Below, in pieces: positions 35,442-45,014 of a stretch of 64,000 bases of DNA (the first letter of the stretch is position 1; every line of letters begins with the position of its first letter). The translations under genes were made by a program, and so were the position numbers. Origin of the DNA: Lachnospiraceae bacterium C1.1. Its GTDB lineage: Bacteria > Bacillota > Clostridia > Lachnospirales > Lachnospiraceae. The notes below the pieces were generated by a model. It searched no databases and was not told where the DNA came from. It saw nothing but the letters and a program-made list of their open reading frames with translations. Where the stretch lies: assembly GCA_030434875.1 (NCBI GenBank), contig JAUISW010000001.1, positions 2,181,501 through 2,245,500 of the forward strand, written 5' to 3'.

Positions 35442-37316
35442 CTATTTATACATGACCTCTGCTTCTATCCGCTCGTCGGTAACTATGGTCGTTTCTGTTA
35501 ATTCTTCTCCGGTCTTTGAATTGACCCATACTGCAGTGAGACCTTCCTTTTCTTTTATATAGGGAAGTTCTCCCAACTCCGAACCGTAGGAATAACCATA
35601 ATAAGGATCTCTATTTGCAAAATCTCCCACAAAATGTACCGTACAGAGTTTTCCATTATCCTTAAATATCTTGTCAAACAACTCTTTCCTGCTCTTTATA
35701 AAATCGGCTATCTTTTCTATTTCCTCAGCCGTTGATTCAGGTGTGGAAGTCCATCTCATCATATCCATTCTGTCGTCTATCTCAGAGTATTCGTTATTAT
35801 TCCAGCCTTCATTCTCTATATAATCGTTAAGCATCGGCTCCATGACATTGCAATACTCCTCATAGACCTTGTCTCTGTACTCTTCACAATTCATAAAAAG
35901 ATTATAGAAAATCCTGGTACCATTTCCATGATTTGTGAGGTAAGTCAGTCTTCCTACATCATCGAGCTCTCCCGGCATCAGATTCTCGAGTGTCTTATCG
36001 TAATCCCAGGGTGGTCCTGCATGAAGGAGCGGATCTACCGCATCCGAATATTTATAGAAAAATGAACTCGTGGCCCCGGATGCCTCATTATCGACAAATT
36101 CTTCCAAAAGATACTTGTCGGCAAAGCTTTTAAGTTCTATAAGATTGGAGACATCTCCGCCTTCAGCCGCTGTCTTCTCTATTTTATTAACAAGATCCGC
36201 TATATAATCTACTTCTTCCTTAGAAGCTATTTCCGGACTCCTAATGCAATATTTTTCTCCGGAAACTGTTCTGAATCTTGATGGAAACCGTTCATATCTT
36301 TCTTCATAATTCTTCTCTATCAGATATCCGCCGCTAATATCTGTCGGGTTTCTGTCGAGGTCAAAGGCTCTTCTCTCTCCCGGTGAATCGGCACTTACAA
36401 CTGTCTGCGGATAGCTGGAGGTTTTTTTAGAATTAAGCTGTTCATTCTGTATATCAAGATCCTCTATATCCACATTTCCCGATGCGACCTGCACCTTTTC
36501 ACTTAATTCATAAATCCCATTGTATTTGCCGTTAAGATAAAGATCCACATAAACTGAAGATGTAGTCTCCTTAAAGCCCATCGCTTTTGCAAATCCATTC
36601 ACCGTCTTGTTTCTGATATTTGATTTATCCAGACAATTTGCAAGAAGCACCCATTTATCTGAGGATTTGAGTCCACATAGTGAGTGAGGCTCATTCAATT
36701 TAACTCTATAAGGCTTTTTTTCAAGCTCCCAGCTGGTATTTCCCCTGCCCTTGAGACTTGCGATCTCACCCTGGTACTCAAGGCCGCCCTCGCTGTTATA
36801 AAGGCAGAGTTTTCCGGCTTCCTGATAAGTTTTATCAGCATTTATCTTTTCCATACTGCCGGATTCTGTCTCTATGAACATCGACGCAACATTCTCCGAC
36901 TGCATATATTGGAAAATGCGTCTTTCTGTTTCATTTCCATTTTCGTCCATAAATTCCATATAATAGCTTTCAAATGAGTTAAGACCTTGAGCCAGCCTTT
37001 CCCCGTTTTTCTGCTCGAATTTATTTCCGTTGATATCTTCGAATACTATTTTTTCACATCCCGAAAATTCTATGGTCGATCTTTCCAGATCAGCATTTGA
37101 CGGAATAAAAAGATACCAGGTATCCGAGCTGTGGTGCTCATCATAATAAAGATCAATATAATTGCCGCTTCCGTTTAAATTAAAGCTGAACATTTCCGGA
37201 AGCGAGGAAGCGTTCGAAGCCGACTCTTTCTTTTCTATTCTGTATACTGCAAAAATAACTATTATAATAAGAAAGAGACTTATTAAAGCTGTAAATCTCT
37301 TTTTTATATATTTCAT
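35442..37316 (-). CDS. CotH-kinase-family protein, membrane-anchored (first copy)
   Basis: 624 residues from ATG 37316, preceded by AAGGAG. One N-terminal membrane segment (about 8-25) places the rest outside the cell. CotH kinase core: SLKGRGNTSWELEKKPYRVKL nucleotide-loop region, FLNG-type YLNGKYNGIYELSEKV, GGYLIEKNYEERY and the metal/catalytic motif AGPPWDYDKTLENL. CotH proteins are atypical secreted kinases (spore-coat in Bacillus, and common in cellulolytic and rumen clostridia). The target is unknown. A second copy lies at 39640-41538, with ptb-buk between. Confidence 0.88.
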   Translation of the reverse strand: MKYIKKRFTALISLFLIIIVIFAVYRIEKKESASNASSLPEMFSFNLNGSGNYIDLYYDEHHSSDTWYLFIPSNADLERSTIEFSGCEKIVFEDINGNKFEQKNGERLAQGLNSFESYYMEFMDENGNETERRIFQYMQSENVASMFIETESGSMEKINADKTYQEAGKLCLYNSEGGLEYQGEIASLKGRGNTSWELEKKPYRVKLNEPHSLCGLKSSDKWVLLANCLDKSNIRNKTVNGFAKAMGFKETTSSVYVDLYLNGKYNGIYELSEKVQVASGNVDIEDLDIQNEQLNSKKTSSYPQTVVSADSPGERRAFDLDRNPTDISGGYLIEKNYEERYERFPSRFRTVSGEKYCIRSPEIASKEEVDYIADLVNKIEKTAAEGGDVSNLIELKSFADKYLLEEFVDNEASGATSSFFYKYSDAVDPLLHAGPPWDYDKTLENLMPGELDDVGRLTYLTNHGNGTRIFYNLFMNCEEYRDKVYEEYCNVMEPMLNDYIENEGWNNNEYSEIDDRMDMMRWTSTPESTAEEIEKIADFIKSRKELFDKIFKDNGKLCTVHFVGDFANRDPYYGYSYGSELGELPYIKEKEGLTAVWVNSKTGEELTETTIVTDERIEAEVMYK

Positions 37317-37440
37317 CTGATATAACTCCTTAATCAACCGGTAATTATAACCTTCTTCTGTCATCTGCGGTATAAGCAATATTTGCCTTAAATCCGCAAC
37401 TAATTAAACATTATAACACGCATTCTCTTTTTATGCTTCC

Positions 37441-37469
37441 TTGACCTTTGCCCTTAATAATGATATATT
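37441..37469 (+). promoter_or_regulatory. Promoter of ptb-buk
   Basis: TTGACC (37441-37446), 17-base spacer, TATATT (37464-37469), 73 bases before the ptb start. Confidence 0.8.
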
Positions 37470-37542
37470 TTTAACAAAGCGTTTTTACGCAAATATTAAG
37501 TTTTTTGGAGCTTAACTCCAAATCATATTTCAGGAGGAAACA

Positions 37543-38460
37543 ATGGGCAAGCATTTTGAAAACCTGATAGCTCAGGTAAAAAAGTATCCTATGAAGAAAC
37601 TTTCTGTTGCCGCAGCAGCAGACTCTAATGTTCTTTCAGCCGTAAAAGAAGCAAAGGAAAAAGGTATCGCCGATGCAGTTCTTTTCGGAGATGAGGCAAA
37701 GATCAAAGAGATCGCAGCTGAGATCGGAATGGACGCATCACAGTTTGAGATCCACGATATCGCAGATCCCGTAGAGGCAGCTCACGAAGCAGTAAAACTG
37801 GTTCATGACGGTGGTGCCGAGATGTACATGAAAGGTCTCCTTTCAACAAAAGATTTTCTTAAGAGCATTCTTGATAAAGAAGTCGGCCTCAGAACAGATA
37901 AAAAACTTTCTCACGTTTGTGTATTTGAAATAAAAGGCATCGACAGACTTCTTTTCCTTACAGATGTTGCATTTCTTCCCTATCCCACACTTGAAGACAA
38001 GGTAGATATAATTGCAAACACCGTTGAAGTTGCAAATGCATGCGGAATTGATATGCCCAAGGTTGCACCTCTTGCAGCTGTAGAAGTAGTCAACCCCAAA
38101 ATGCCCGAGACTGTTGAAGCAGCTGAACTCGTAAAAATGAACGAGGAAGGCAAGATCAAAGGTTGTATCGTTGACGGACCTCTTTCTGTAGATATGGCTT
38201 TAAGCCACGAGGCATGCGTACATAAGAATGCACTCGACAGAAAGATCACAGGCGATGCAGATATCTTCCTTTTCCCTGATATCCATGCCGGCAACATTGC
38301 TTATAAATTCATCGTACATACAACAGAATTCTTAAACGGATGCATACTTACAGGAACCAGAGCTCCTGCAATCCTTACATCCCGTTCAGACAGCACAGAG
38401 ACCAAACTTAACTCTATAGCACTTGCATCTGTTGTTGCTGAACATCTTAAGAATCAATAA
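37543..38460 (+). CDS. ptb: Phosphate butyryltransferase
   Basis: 305 residues, the Ptb length (phosphotransacetylases are longer or differ in the C-terminus). Converts butyryl-CoA and phosphate to butyryl phosphate. Conserved MYMKGLLSTKDFLKSIL, TDVAFLPYPTLEDKVDI, VDGPLSVDMALS and the C-terminal FPDIHAGNIAYKF and TGTRAPAILTSRSDS. GGAGG lies 7 bases upstream. Followed by buk (31-base gap). Specificity for butyryl versus acetyl groups is inferred from the pairing and the beta-oxidation-type operon next door. Confidence 0.95.
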   Translation: MGKHFENLIAQVKKYPMKKLSVAAAADSNVLSAVKEAKEKGIADAVLFGDEAKIKEIAAEIGMDASQFEIHDIADPVEAAHEAVKLVHDGGAEMYMKGLLSTKDFLKSILDKEVGLRTDKKLSHVCVFEIKGIDRLLFLTDVAFLPYPTLEDKVDIIANTVEVANACGIDMPKVAPLAAVEVVNPKMPETVEAAELVKMNEEGKIKGCIVDGPLSVDMALSHEACVHKNALDRKITGDADIFLFPDIHAGNIAYKFIVHTTEFLNGCILTGTRAPAILTSRSDSTETKLNSIALASVVAEHLKNQ

Positions 38461-38491
38461 AAACAAACTTAATTTCAGGAGGTAATTTTTA

Positions 38492-39562
38492 ATGTCAATC
38501 AAATCACTGATCATTAACCCGGGTTCTACTTCCACTAAAATTGCTGTTTTCGAAGATGAAACAATGCTTTTTGATAAAACTCTCCGTCACACTAACGAAG
38601 AGATAGCTCAGTTTGATCACATTATAGATCAGATGGATTTCAGAAAGAATATCATCCTTGATTTCCTTAAGGAGCAGAACTTCGATTTAAATAGTCTCAA
38701 TGTCTGCGTAGGTCGTGGTGGTCTTGTAAAGCCCATCATTGGCGGTACTTACACAGTAAATGAAGCTCTTTCAGAAGACCTTAAAAAGGGTGTTCAGGGT
38801 GAGCACGCATCAAACCTCGGCGGACTTCTCGCACGTGAGATAGGCGATCCCCTTGGAATCCCTTCTTATATCGTAGATCCTGTAGTTGTTGATGAAATGC
38901 AGCCCGTTGCAAGAATTTCCGGATGTCCTGAAATTCCGAGAACTGCTGTAGGTCACCCTCTTAACCAGAAGGCTATGGGTCGTAAATATGCAAAAGAGAT
39001 CGGTAAAAAATATGAGGACTTAAATCTTGTTATCGTTCACATGGGCGGCGGTGTTTCCTGTGCAGCTCACGATCACGGCAAGATGATCGATATTTTCAAT
39101 GCTCTTGACGGAGATGGTGCTTTTTCACCTGAAAGAGCCGGCGGTGTTCCTGTAGGCGGTCTTATAAAGCTCTGCTTCTCAGGAAAATATTCAGAGGCTC
39201 AGGTAAGAAAGATGTTCGTTGGTGAAGGCGGACTTAACGCATACCTCCACAATAACAGCATGCAGGAATGCGAAAAGATGATGAACGACGGTGACAAGAA
39301 TGCTGAGACCGTTGTAAATGCATTCATCTATCAGATTGCAAAGAATATCGGCTCCATGGCTACCGTACTTAAAGGAAAGGTTGACCAGATCATACTTACC
39401 GGCGGTATCGCTTATGAAAGCTATATCACAGACGGCATCAAGGAAAGAGTATCCTTCATCGCTCCTGTAACCGTTTACAAGGGAGAGGATGAGCTTCTTG
39501 CTCTGGCTCAGGGTGCCCTCCGTGTTCTTAACGGCGAAGAAGAAGCTAAGATCTACGAATAA
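38492..39562 (+). CDS. buk: Butyrate kinase
   Basis: 356 residues. ASKHA acyl-kinase: [16 protein letters not shown] at the N-terminus, [40 protein letters not shown], and [17 protein letters not shown]. Makes ATP and butyrate from butyryl phosphate. The Buk length and lack of acetate-kinase signatures favour butyrate. GGAGG precedes the ATG. Terminator at 39596. Confidence 0.97.
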   Translation: MSIKSLIINPGSTSTKIAVFEDETMLFDKTLRHTNEEIAQFDHIIDQMDFRKNIILDFLKEQNFDLNSLNVCVGRGGLVKPIIGGTYTVNEALSEDLKKGVQGEHASNLGGLLAREIGDPLGIPSYIVDPVVVDEMQPVARISGCPEIPRTAVGHPLNQKAMGRKYAKEIGKKYEDLNLVIVHMGGGVSCAAHDHGKMIDIFNALDGDGAFSPERAGGVPVGGLIKLCFSGKYSEAQVRKMFVGEGGLNAYLHNNSMQECEKMMNDGDKNAETVVNAFIYQIAKNIGSMATVLKGKVDQIILTGGIAYESYITDGIKERVSFIAPVTVYKGEDELLALAQGALRVLNGEEEAKIYE

Positions 39563-39595
39563 GCCTTTCATATTGCTTTATTCATTAGATATGAT

Positions 39596-39635
39596 AAAAA
39601 GCGTCCGGTCAGAAATTCTGGCCGAACGCTTTTTT
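39596..39635. terminator. Bidirectional terminator between buk and the second cotH
   Basis: AAAAAGCGT-CGG / CCG-ACGCTTTTT stem (one mismatch each side) with A and T runs, shared by the convergent buk and CotH genes. Confidence 0.88.
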
Positions 39636-39639
39636 ATTT

Positions 39640-41538
39640 TTATTCCTCTTTTGCCTTTGCCATGATTGTCATGTCACGTGTGATAGGCGTGTTTTCATCT
39701 ATTATCTCACCGGTATCCACATCATACCAATAGTCTTCATTTCCCTTTGTAGCATAATCATAAGGCATGTATTCAAGAGTATCACCGTCACATATACCTA
39801 TATAACAGCTATGACTCTCGTTATTTCTGGGGAAGTACAAAATATGCATTTCTTCATTATTAACCCATATCCTGTCTGTGAATTCTTTTCTTTCGCTTAT
39901 ATAGTCCTTAAGCTGCTGGATCCACTCCTTATTCTCGCTTCTTCCGTATCCCCAGCGTTCTTCATCCATTTCATGATCATTATTTATGATTTCTGTAAGA
40001 TCATCGATGATACCGCCATCTCTGACCAGCTCATCCAGATATGGTGAAAGCCTCTTTATATAGATTTCCTTAACCCTGTTCAGGAAATCTGAATTGTTTC
40101 TGTAAAGATTAAAGAAAAGAACCGTACGTCCTGCGTGTGATGTAAGGAAATTCAATGTATTTGTCTGGCTCATGAGCCTATTGGAATTCTTTCCAAAGGT
40201 TTTGTCATAATCCCATGGGGGACCGGCATATATCAGCTTATCTATCTTATCAATATCTTTATAGAAATAGGAACTTGTAGATCCTGCAGCATCATTCTTT
40301 GAAAACTCTTCTATCAGGAATTTATCAGCGAAGCTTTCCAGATCAATAACTTGAGAAATATCAGCATCATTTTCTCTGATCAGTTCATCTATAAGTTCAA
40401 ATTTATCCGCTATATAATTGACTTCATCCATAGAAGCATATTCCGGACTTTTTATTACATAGCTCTCTCCGGATGATGTTGTGAATTTACTAATCGAGCT
40501 GCCATATTTTTCTCCATAATCCCTTTCAACAAGATATCCTCCTGTTATATCATCCGGGCTTATTATATCAAGTCCTGTTCTTTTTGACCCGTCATCTGCA
40601 GAAACAGTAGTAGTTTCTACTGTTTCCAGCATTGCACTGTTTACCTGATTATTCTCATGATCTAAGTCTGTCAGGTTCAGCCTGTTAGGCTCTATACTGG
40701 CCTTGGCCTCTATCTGGTAGAGACCGTTATATAAACCGTTAAAATAAAGTTCTGCATAAGTAGTTTCTGGTACTGCCCTCATTCCCAGCGCATTTGCCAT
40801 TCCGAAAACTATTGAATTTCTCATAAGTGAATGATCCATTCCATTGCTCTGGAGCACCCATTTATCAGATATATTCATTCCAAACAAGGAAGCAGGTTTC
40901 GAAAAACGTATCTGATAGGTCTTTTTTTCTATCTGCCATGAGGTATTGCCATGACCTTTAAGATATTTATACTGATCTGCGAACTCTACCGTTCCATCCG
41001 CTCTGTAGATGATGGTATTTCCGGTCTCTCTGTATTCTTTATCAAGATGGATATTATCCATTGTGCCGTCGTCAGTGTTTATAAAAACAGTCGGAAGATT
41101 TTCAGCCTGCATAAAGGTAAGCCTGCCCTCTTCAACCAGCTGACCCTGACTGTAAAAATCTGCAGTATATTCTTTGTCTATTGTGATCTTTTTTAATGAT
41201 CCGTTATCTTTAAGATTAATGACCTCGCTTGCTTCTGAATCCATAAGAACGAGTTCATCTGCACCAGAGAAAAATATATGCGTATCTGCAAGGTTGGCAC
41301 AGGAAGGCAGGAATATATAATGTCCTCCGGCATTTTCCTTATCATCATCATATTTATCAGTCCAACAGTTTATAGTCGTTCCATCAAGATTCCCATTAAG
41401 ATCTGTATAAAGACTAGTGAAACAGGATTCTCCATTTTCCAGATACTGGCTCTGGTCAAGTTTAACTTTTACGATCGCAGATACACCTATGAAAACAATG
41501 AGTAAAATAATGATTCCGACCAGTTTTCTTTTCGACAA
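39640..41538 (-). CDS. CotH-kinase-family protein, membrane-anchored (second copy), TTG start
   Basis: 632 residues from TTG 41538, which has a perfect GGAGG 9 bases upstream; the ATG further upstream has none and falls in the leader hairpin. N-terminal membrane helix (KLVGIIILLIVFIGVSAIV), then the CotH core: KYLKGHGNTSWQIEKKTYQIRF, YFNGLYNGLYQIEAK, GGYLVERDYGEKY and AGPPWDYDKTFGKN. The same layout as the 35442 copy, with diverged sequence, indicates an old duplication. Preceded by a long structured leader. Confidence 0.87.
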   Translation of the reverse strand: MSKRKLVGIIILLIVFIGVSAIVKVKLDQSQYLENGESCFTSLYTDLNGNLDGTTINCWTDKYDDDKENAGGHYIFLPSCANLADTHIFFSGADELVLMDSEASEVINLKDNGSLKKITIDKEYTADFYSQGQLVEEGRLTFMQAENLPTVFINTDDGTMDNIHLDKEYRETGNTIIYRADGTVEFADQYKYLKGHGNTSWQIEKKTYQIRFSKPASLFGMNISDKWVLQSNGMDHSLMRNSIVFGMANALGMRAVPETTYAELYFNGLYNGLYQIEAKASIEPNRLNLTDLDHENNQVNSAMLETVETTTVSADDGSKRTGLDIISPDDITGGYLVERDYGEKYGSSISKFTTSSGESYVIKSPEYASMDEVNYIADKFELIDELIRENDADISQVIDLESFADKFLIEEFSKNDAAGSTSSYFYKDIDKIDKLIYAGPPWDYDKTFGKNSNRLMSQTNTLNFLTSHAGRTVLFFNLYRNNSDFLNRVKEIYIKRLSPYLDELVRDGGIIDDLTEIINNDHEMDEERWGYGRSENKEWIQQLKDYISERKEFTDRIWVNNEEMHILYFPRNNESHSCYIGICDGDTLEYMPYDYATKGNEDYWYDVDTGEIIDENTPITRDMTIMAKAKEE

Positions 41539-41663
41539 ATTATATACCTCCAAATTCAAAAGCGCCCTATCCATCAAGGAGGGCACACTCCTATTCAGAA
41601 CAAGGCGCATCACCGAGGGGGTCTCCTCGGAGGCACAGACTCATAGAGCCCATACATTTCGAT
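41539..41663 (-). promoter_or_regulatory. Structured 5' leader of the second cotH gene
   Basis: About 115 untranslated bases between the promoter and the TTG start. Stems visible on the minus strand: CCGAGG/CCTCGG around AGACCC, and alternatives in which GCGCC (near 41612) pairs with GGCGC (near 41551) or GCCCT pairs with AGGGC. Near the start a GGGCGCTTTTG follows the second stem, so alternative pairing could end or allow transcription. I do not match it to a known riboswitch. Confidence 0.45.
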
Positions 41664-41692
41664 ATTATACTACATTAATATTGTTAAAACAA
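41664..41692 (-). promoter_or_regulatory. Promoter of the second cotH gene
   Basis: TTGTTT (41687-41692), 17-base spacer, TATAAT (41664-41669) on the minus strand. Confidence 0.7.
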
Positions 41693-41743
41693 GAGATTTG
41701 ACCTTATCAAAATTTCTATATTTAATATATCAAATGTCGAAAT

Positions 41744-41776
41744 TTTTGCCATGGAACTGTTGATTCCATGGCAAAA
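41744..41776 (-). terminator. Terminator of the butyryl-CoA operon
   Basis: 13-bp perfect stem TTTTGCCATGGAA (41744-41756) / TTCCATGGCAAAA (41764-41776), 30 bases after the etfA stop. Confidence 0.8.
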
Positions 41777-41805
41777 TATTTTTAAGAATATTTAATTAAC
41801 TCTTA

Positions 41806-42864
41806 TTAAGCTTCTTTAGCTTCGTTTGCTGCAAGAATCTTCTTGGTGAGCTCAGGAACTACCTTGTTAAGATCTCCAACAACACCATAATCAGCTACTT
41901 CAAAGATAGGAGCATTCTCATCTTTATTGATGGCAATGATGATATCAGACTCTTCCATGCCTGCCACATGCTGTATGGCACCTGAAATACCGATTGCAAA
42001 GTATACATGAGGTCTTACGGTCTTACCTGTCTGACCTACCTGCATCTCCTTTGGCTTCCAGCCGGAATCAACAACTGCCCTTGAGCATGAAACTGTTCCG
42101 TGAACTGCCTCAGCAAGATCCTCGAGAAGCTTGAAGTTCTCAGGTGAACCAACACCACGTCCGCCTGAAACAAGGATCTTCGCCGCAGAAATATCTGCAA
42201 CTGTAGAAACTTCCTTTACAATCTTTTCAATAGTCACATATTTATCATCCGGTGTGAATCCAGGATTGAACTCAACTATCTCAGCCTTAGCGCCCTTGTT
42301 CGGAGCAATCTTCTGCATAACGCCGGGACGGACTGTAGCCATCTGAGGACGGTGTCCGGGGCATGCGATAGTAGCGATCGTATTTCCTCCGAATGCAGGA
42401 CGGGTCATGAGAAGCTGCTTATGAAGCTGCTCATCTTCGTGTCCCGGAACCGGCTGAAGCGGGAAATCACCGATATCAAGCTTTGTACAGTCAGCTGTAA
42501 GACCTGTATGAACTCTTGCAGAAACGCGAGGGCCAAGGTCACGTCCGATAGCTGTTGCACCTACAAGCATGATCTCAGGCTTGTACTCATTTATAACAGA
42601 TGTAAGAGCATGAGCATAAGGCTCTGTTCTGTAATCCTTTAATTCAGGGTCATCTACAAGTATAACTCTGTCTGCGCCGTACTCTGCAAGCTCATCACAA
42701 AGTCCCTTAACGTCTGAACCGATAAGAACTGCAGTTACTGTCTTAGTATCAATATCATTGCTGAGCTCTCTTGCCTTACCAAGTAATTCAAGAGCGATCG
42801 GGCTTAACTTATTGTCAACCTGCTGAGCAAAGATAAATACTCCTTTATATTCTTCCAAACTCAT
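41806..42864 (-). CDS. etfA: Electron transfer flavoprotein subunit alpha
   Basis: 352 residues from ATG 42864 with GGAGG upstream; a longer start runs into the etfB end. N-terminal ETF fold, and a C-terminal FAD domain with VSGGRGVGSPENF, GSCRAVVDSGW-type KEMQVGQTGKTVRPHVYFAIGISGAIQHVAGMEESD and the final NKDENAPIFEVADYGVVGDL. Partner of EtfB and Bcd in flavin-based electron bifurcation: NADH drives crotonyl-CoA reduction and ferredoxin reduction together. Last gene of the operon. Confidence 0.97.
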   Translation of the reverse strand: MSLEEYKGVFIFAQQVDNKLSPIALELLGKARELSNDIDTKTVTAVLIGSDVKGLCDELAEYGADRVILVDDPELKDYRTEPYAHALTSVINEYKPEIMLVGATAIGRDLGPRVSARVHTGLTADCTKLDIGDFPLQPVPGHEDEQLHKQLLMTRPAFGGNTIATIACPGHRPQMATVRPGVMQKIAPNKGAKAEIVEFNPGFTPDDKYVTIEKIVKEVSTVADISAAKILVSGGRGVGSPENFKLLEDLAEAVHGTVSCSRAVVDSGWKPKEMQVGQTGKTVRPHVYFAIGISGAIQHVAGMEESDIIIAINKDENAPIFEVADYGVVGDLNKVVPELTKKILAANEAKEA

Positions 42865-42901
42865 TTTGTTTTTTCCTCCAAACTCATAGTCTATCAAATC
42901 T

Positions 42902-43711
42902 TCAGATTACATGCTGTTCTGCGAGAGTGTCAAAGATATAACCTGCACCTTCCTCATCAGAGTCAAATGTTCTGATCTTTGTAGGATCCTTTACCTTTGC
43001 AACTTTATCGGAAGCCTTTGCGATCTTCGTAGGTGAACCGTTAAGACCAACGCTGTCGTCATTAAGGGTATCAAGATCAGCTCTTCCAAATGTAACGATC
43101 TTTTCATCTTTATTGTCGATTGCATCAAAAATTCCGCCCGGAGTCATGTAACGAGGCTCATTGAGCTCTGCAAGTGCAGTAAGAAGGCAAGGCATCTTAG
43201 CCTTAAGGATATGATATCCGTCATCATACTGTCTCTTTACAGTGATTTCCTTAGCTGCCTCATCAACCTTTATGATCTCCTGTGCATAGGAAATGATAGG
43301 AAGGTTAAGGTGCTCAGAAATCTGAGGTCCAACCTGAGCTGTATCACCATCGATAGCCTGACGACCTGTGATAATGATATCATAGTCGAGCTTTCTGAGT
43401 GCAGCTGCTATAGTTGAAGATGTAGCCCATGTATCAGCACCGCCGAGAACACGGTCTGTAACAAGCACGCCCTTATCAGCGCCCATTGCAAGTGCTTCTA
43501 TAAGTACAGCAGAAGCTTTAGGAAGTCCCATTGTTACAACAGTAACTTCTCCGCCGTACTGATCCTTAAGGCGAAGTGCAGCCTCAAGACCGGCTTTATC
43601 ATCCGGGTTCATAATTGCGAGCATAGCTCCTCTGTCGAGGGTTCCGTCCGGCTTAAATTTTACGCCGCCCTTTGTGTCCGGAACCTGCTTAACACACACA
43701 ACGATTTTCAT
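42902..43711 (-). CDS. etfB: Electron transfer flavoprotein subunit beta
   Basis: 269 residues. CVKQVPDTKGGVKF at the N-terminus, GMGLPKASAVLIEALAMGADKGVLVTD, TGRQAIDGDTAQVGP and the C-terminal part that wraps around EtfA. In the bifurcating complexes this subunit carries the second FAD. Followed by etfA after 37 bases. Confidence 0.97.
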   Translation of the reverse strand: MKIVVCVKQVPDTKGGVKFKPDGTLDRGAMLAIMNPDDKAGLEAALRLKDQYGGEVTVVTMGLPKASAVLIEALAMGADKGVLVTDRVLGGADTWATSSTIAAALRKLDYDIIITGRQAIDGDTAQVGPQISEHLNLPIISYAQEIIKVDEAAKEITVKRQYDDGYHILKAKMPCLLTALAELNEPRYMTPGGIFDAIDNKDEKIVTFGRADLDTLNDDSVGLNGSPTKIAKASDKVAKVKDPTKIRTFDSDEEGAGYIFDTLAEQHVI

Positions 43712-43780
43712 TTATATTATCCTCCATTACTAGTGAGACGTTTATACGTACTCCTGCTTGGCTGTATTTATAAGTTGCGA

Positions 43781-44932
43781 TTATTTAAGCAATGCGCCTG
43801 AGATTACCATTCTCTGAACTTCAGAAGTTCCTTCGTAGATCTCGGTAATCTTAGCGTCTCTCATCATACGCTCTACTTCGTACTCTCTGATATAACCGTA
43901 ACCACCGTGGAGCTGAACAGCCTTAGTTGTAACATCCATAGCAACCTGTGCTGCAAAAAGCTTTGCTGTTGCAGCTTCTACTGAATATGTGCTCTGAGTT
44001 CTCTTAGCCTCAGCTGCCTTGTAAACAAGAAGCTTAGCTGCCTCAACCTGAGCTGCCATCTCAGCAAGCTGGAACTGGGTGTTCTGGAATGCTCCGATTG
44101 CTCTGCCGAACTGTTTTCTCTCTTTTACATAAGCAATTGTTCTCTCTAAAGCGCCCTCTGCAATACCAAGTGCCTGAGCAGCGATACCGATACGTCCGCC
44201 GTCAAGAGTGTGCATAGCGATCGGGAAGCCCTTGCCCATAGGTCCTAAAAGATTGTCCTTCGGGATTCTGCAATCCTGGAAGATAAGCTCATATGTGGAT
44301 GAACCACGGATACCCATCTTGTTCTCTTTTGTTCCGAATGTAAATCCGGGTGTATCCTTTTCAACGATGAATGCTGAGAACCTCTTAACCTTACGGCCTC
44401 TCTTCTCTTCAACGCTTGTGTAAGCGATTACAATGTAGATGTCTGCTTCTTTACCGTTTGTAATGAAGCACTTTGATCCGTTAAGTACCCACTCATCACC
44501 GTCAAGAACAGCCTTTGTCTGAACGCCCTGTGCGTCAGTACCTGCTCCGGGCTCTGTAAGACCGAATGCACCGAGCTTCTCGCCCTTTGCAAGGGGTACA
44601 AGGTATTTCTGCTTCTGCTCTTCTGTACCATATGTAGCAATAGGATCACAGCAAAGTGATGTATGTGCTGATACGATAACGCCTGTTGTACCGCAAACCT
44701 TTGAAAGCTCCTCTACGCACATTACATATGTTAAAGGATCACATCCCTGGCCGCCGTACTGCTTATCGATCGGGATACCCATGAAGCCGTATTTCTGCAT
44801 CTTTTCAACGGTATCACGAGGGAATACCTCTGTCTCGTCAACTTCGATTGCTCTCGGCTTTACTTCTTTTTCAGCGAAATCTCTGAAAAGGTCTCTGGCC
44901 ATTTCATGTTTCTGGTCTAACTGAAATTCCAT
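43781..44932 (-). CDS. bcd: Butyryl-CoA dehydrogenase
   Basis: 383 residues, standard short-chain acyl-CoA dehydrogenase. FAD region [16 protein letters not shown] and [11 protein letters not shown], substrate region [16 protein letters not shown] and the catalytic Glu in [16 protein letters not shown]. Reduces crotonyl-CoA to butyryl-CoA with EtfAB. Confidence 0.97.
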   Translation of the reverse strand: MEFQLDQKHEMARDLFRDFAEKEVKPRAIEVDETEVFPRDTVEKMQKYGFMGIPIDKQYGGQGCDPLTYVMCVEELSKVCGTTGVIVSAHTSLCCDPIATYGTEEQKQKYLVPLAKGEKLGAFGLTEPGAGTDAQGVQTKAVLDGDEWVLNGSKCFITNGKEADIYIVIAYTSVEEKRGRKVKRFSAFIVEKDTPGFTFGTKENKMGIRGSSTYELIFQDCRIPKDNLLGPMGKGFPIAMHTLDGGRIGIAAQALGIAEGALERTIAYVKERKQFGRAIGAFQNTQFQLAEMAAQVEAAKLLVYKAAEAKRTQSTYSVEAATAKLFAAQVAMDVTTKAVQLHGGYGYIREYEVERMMRDAKITEIYEGTSEVQRMVISGALLK

Positions 44933-45014
44933 CTCTGATTTTCCTCCATTGTTATAATAGTAATCCCACGGGCAGGATCAGATATTGATCTGCCCATGAG
45001 CAATAGACATATGA

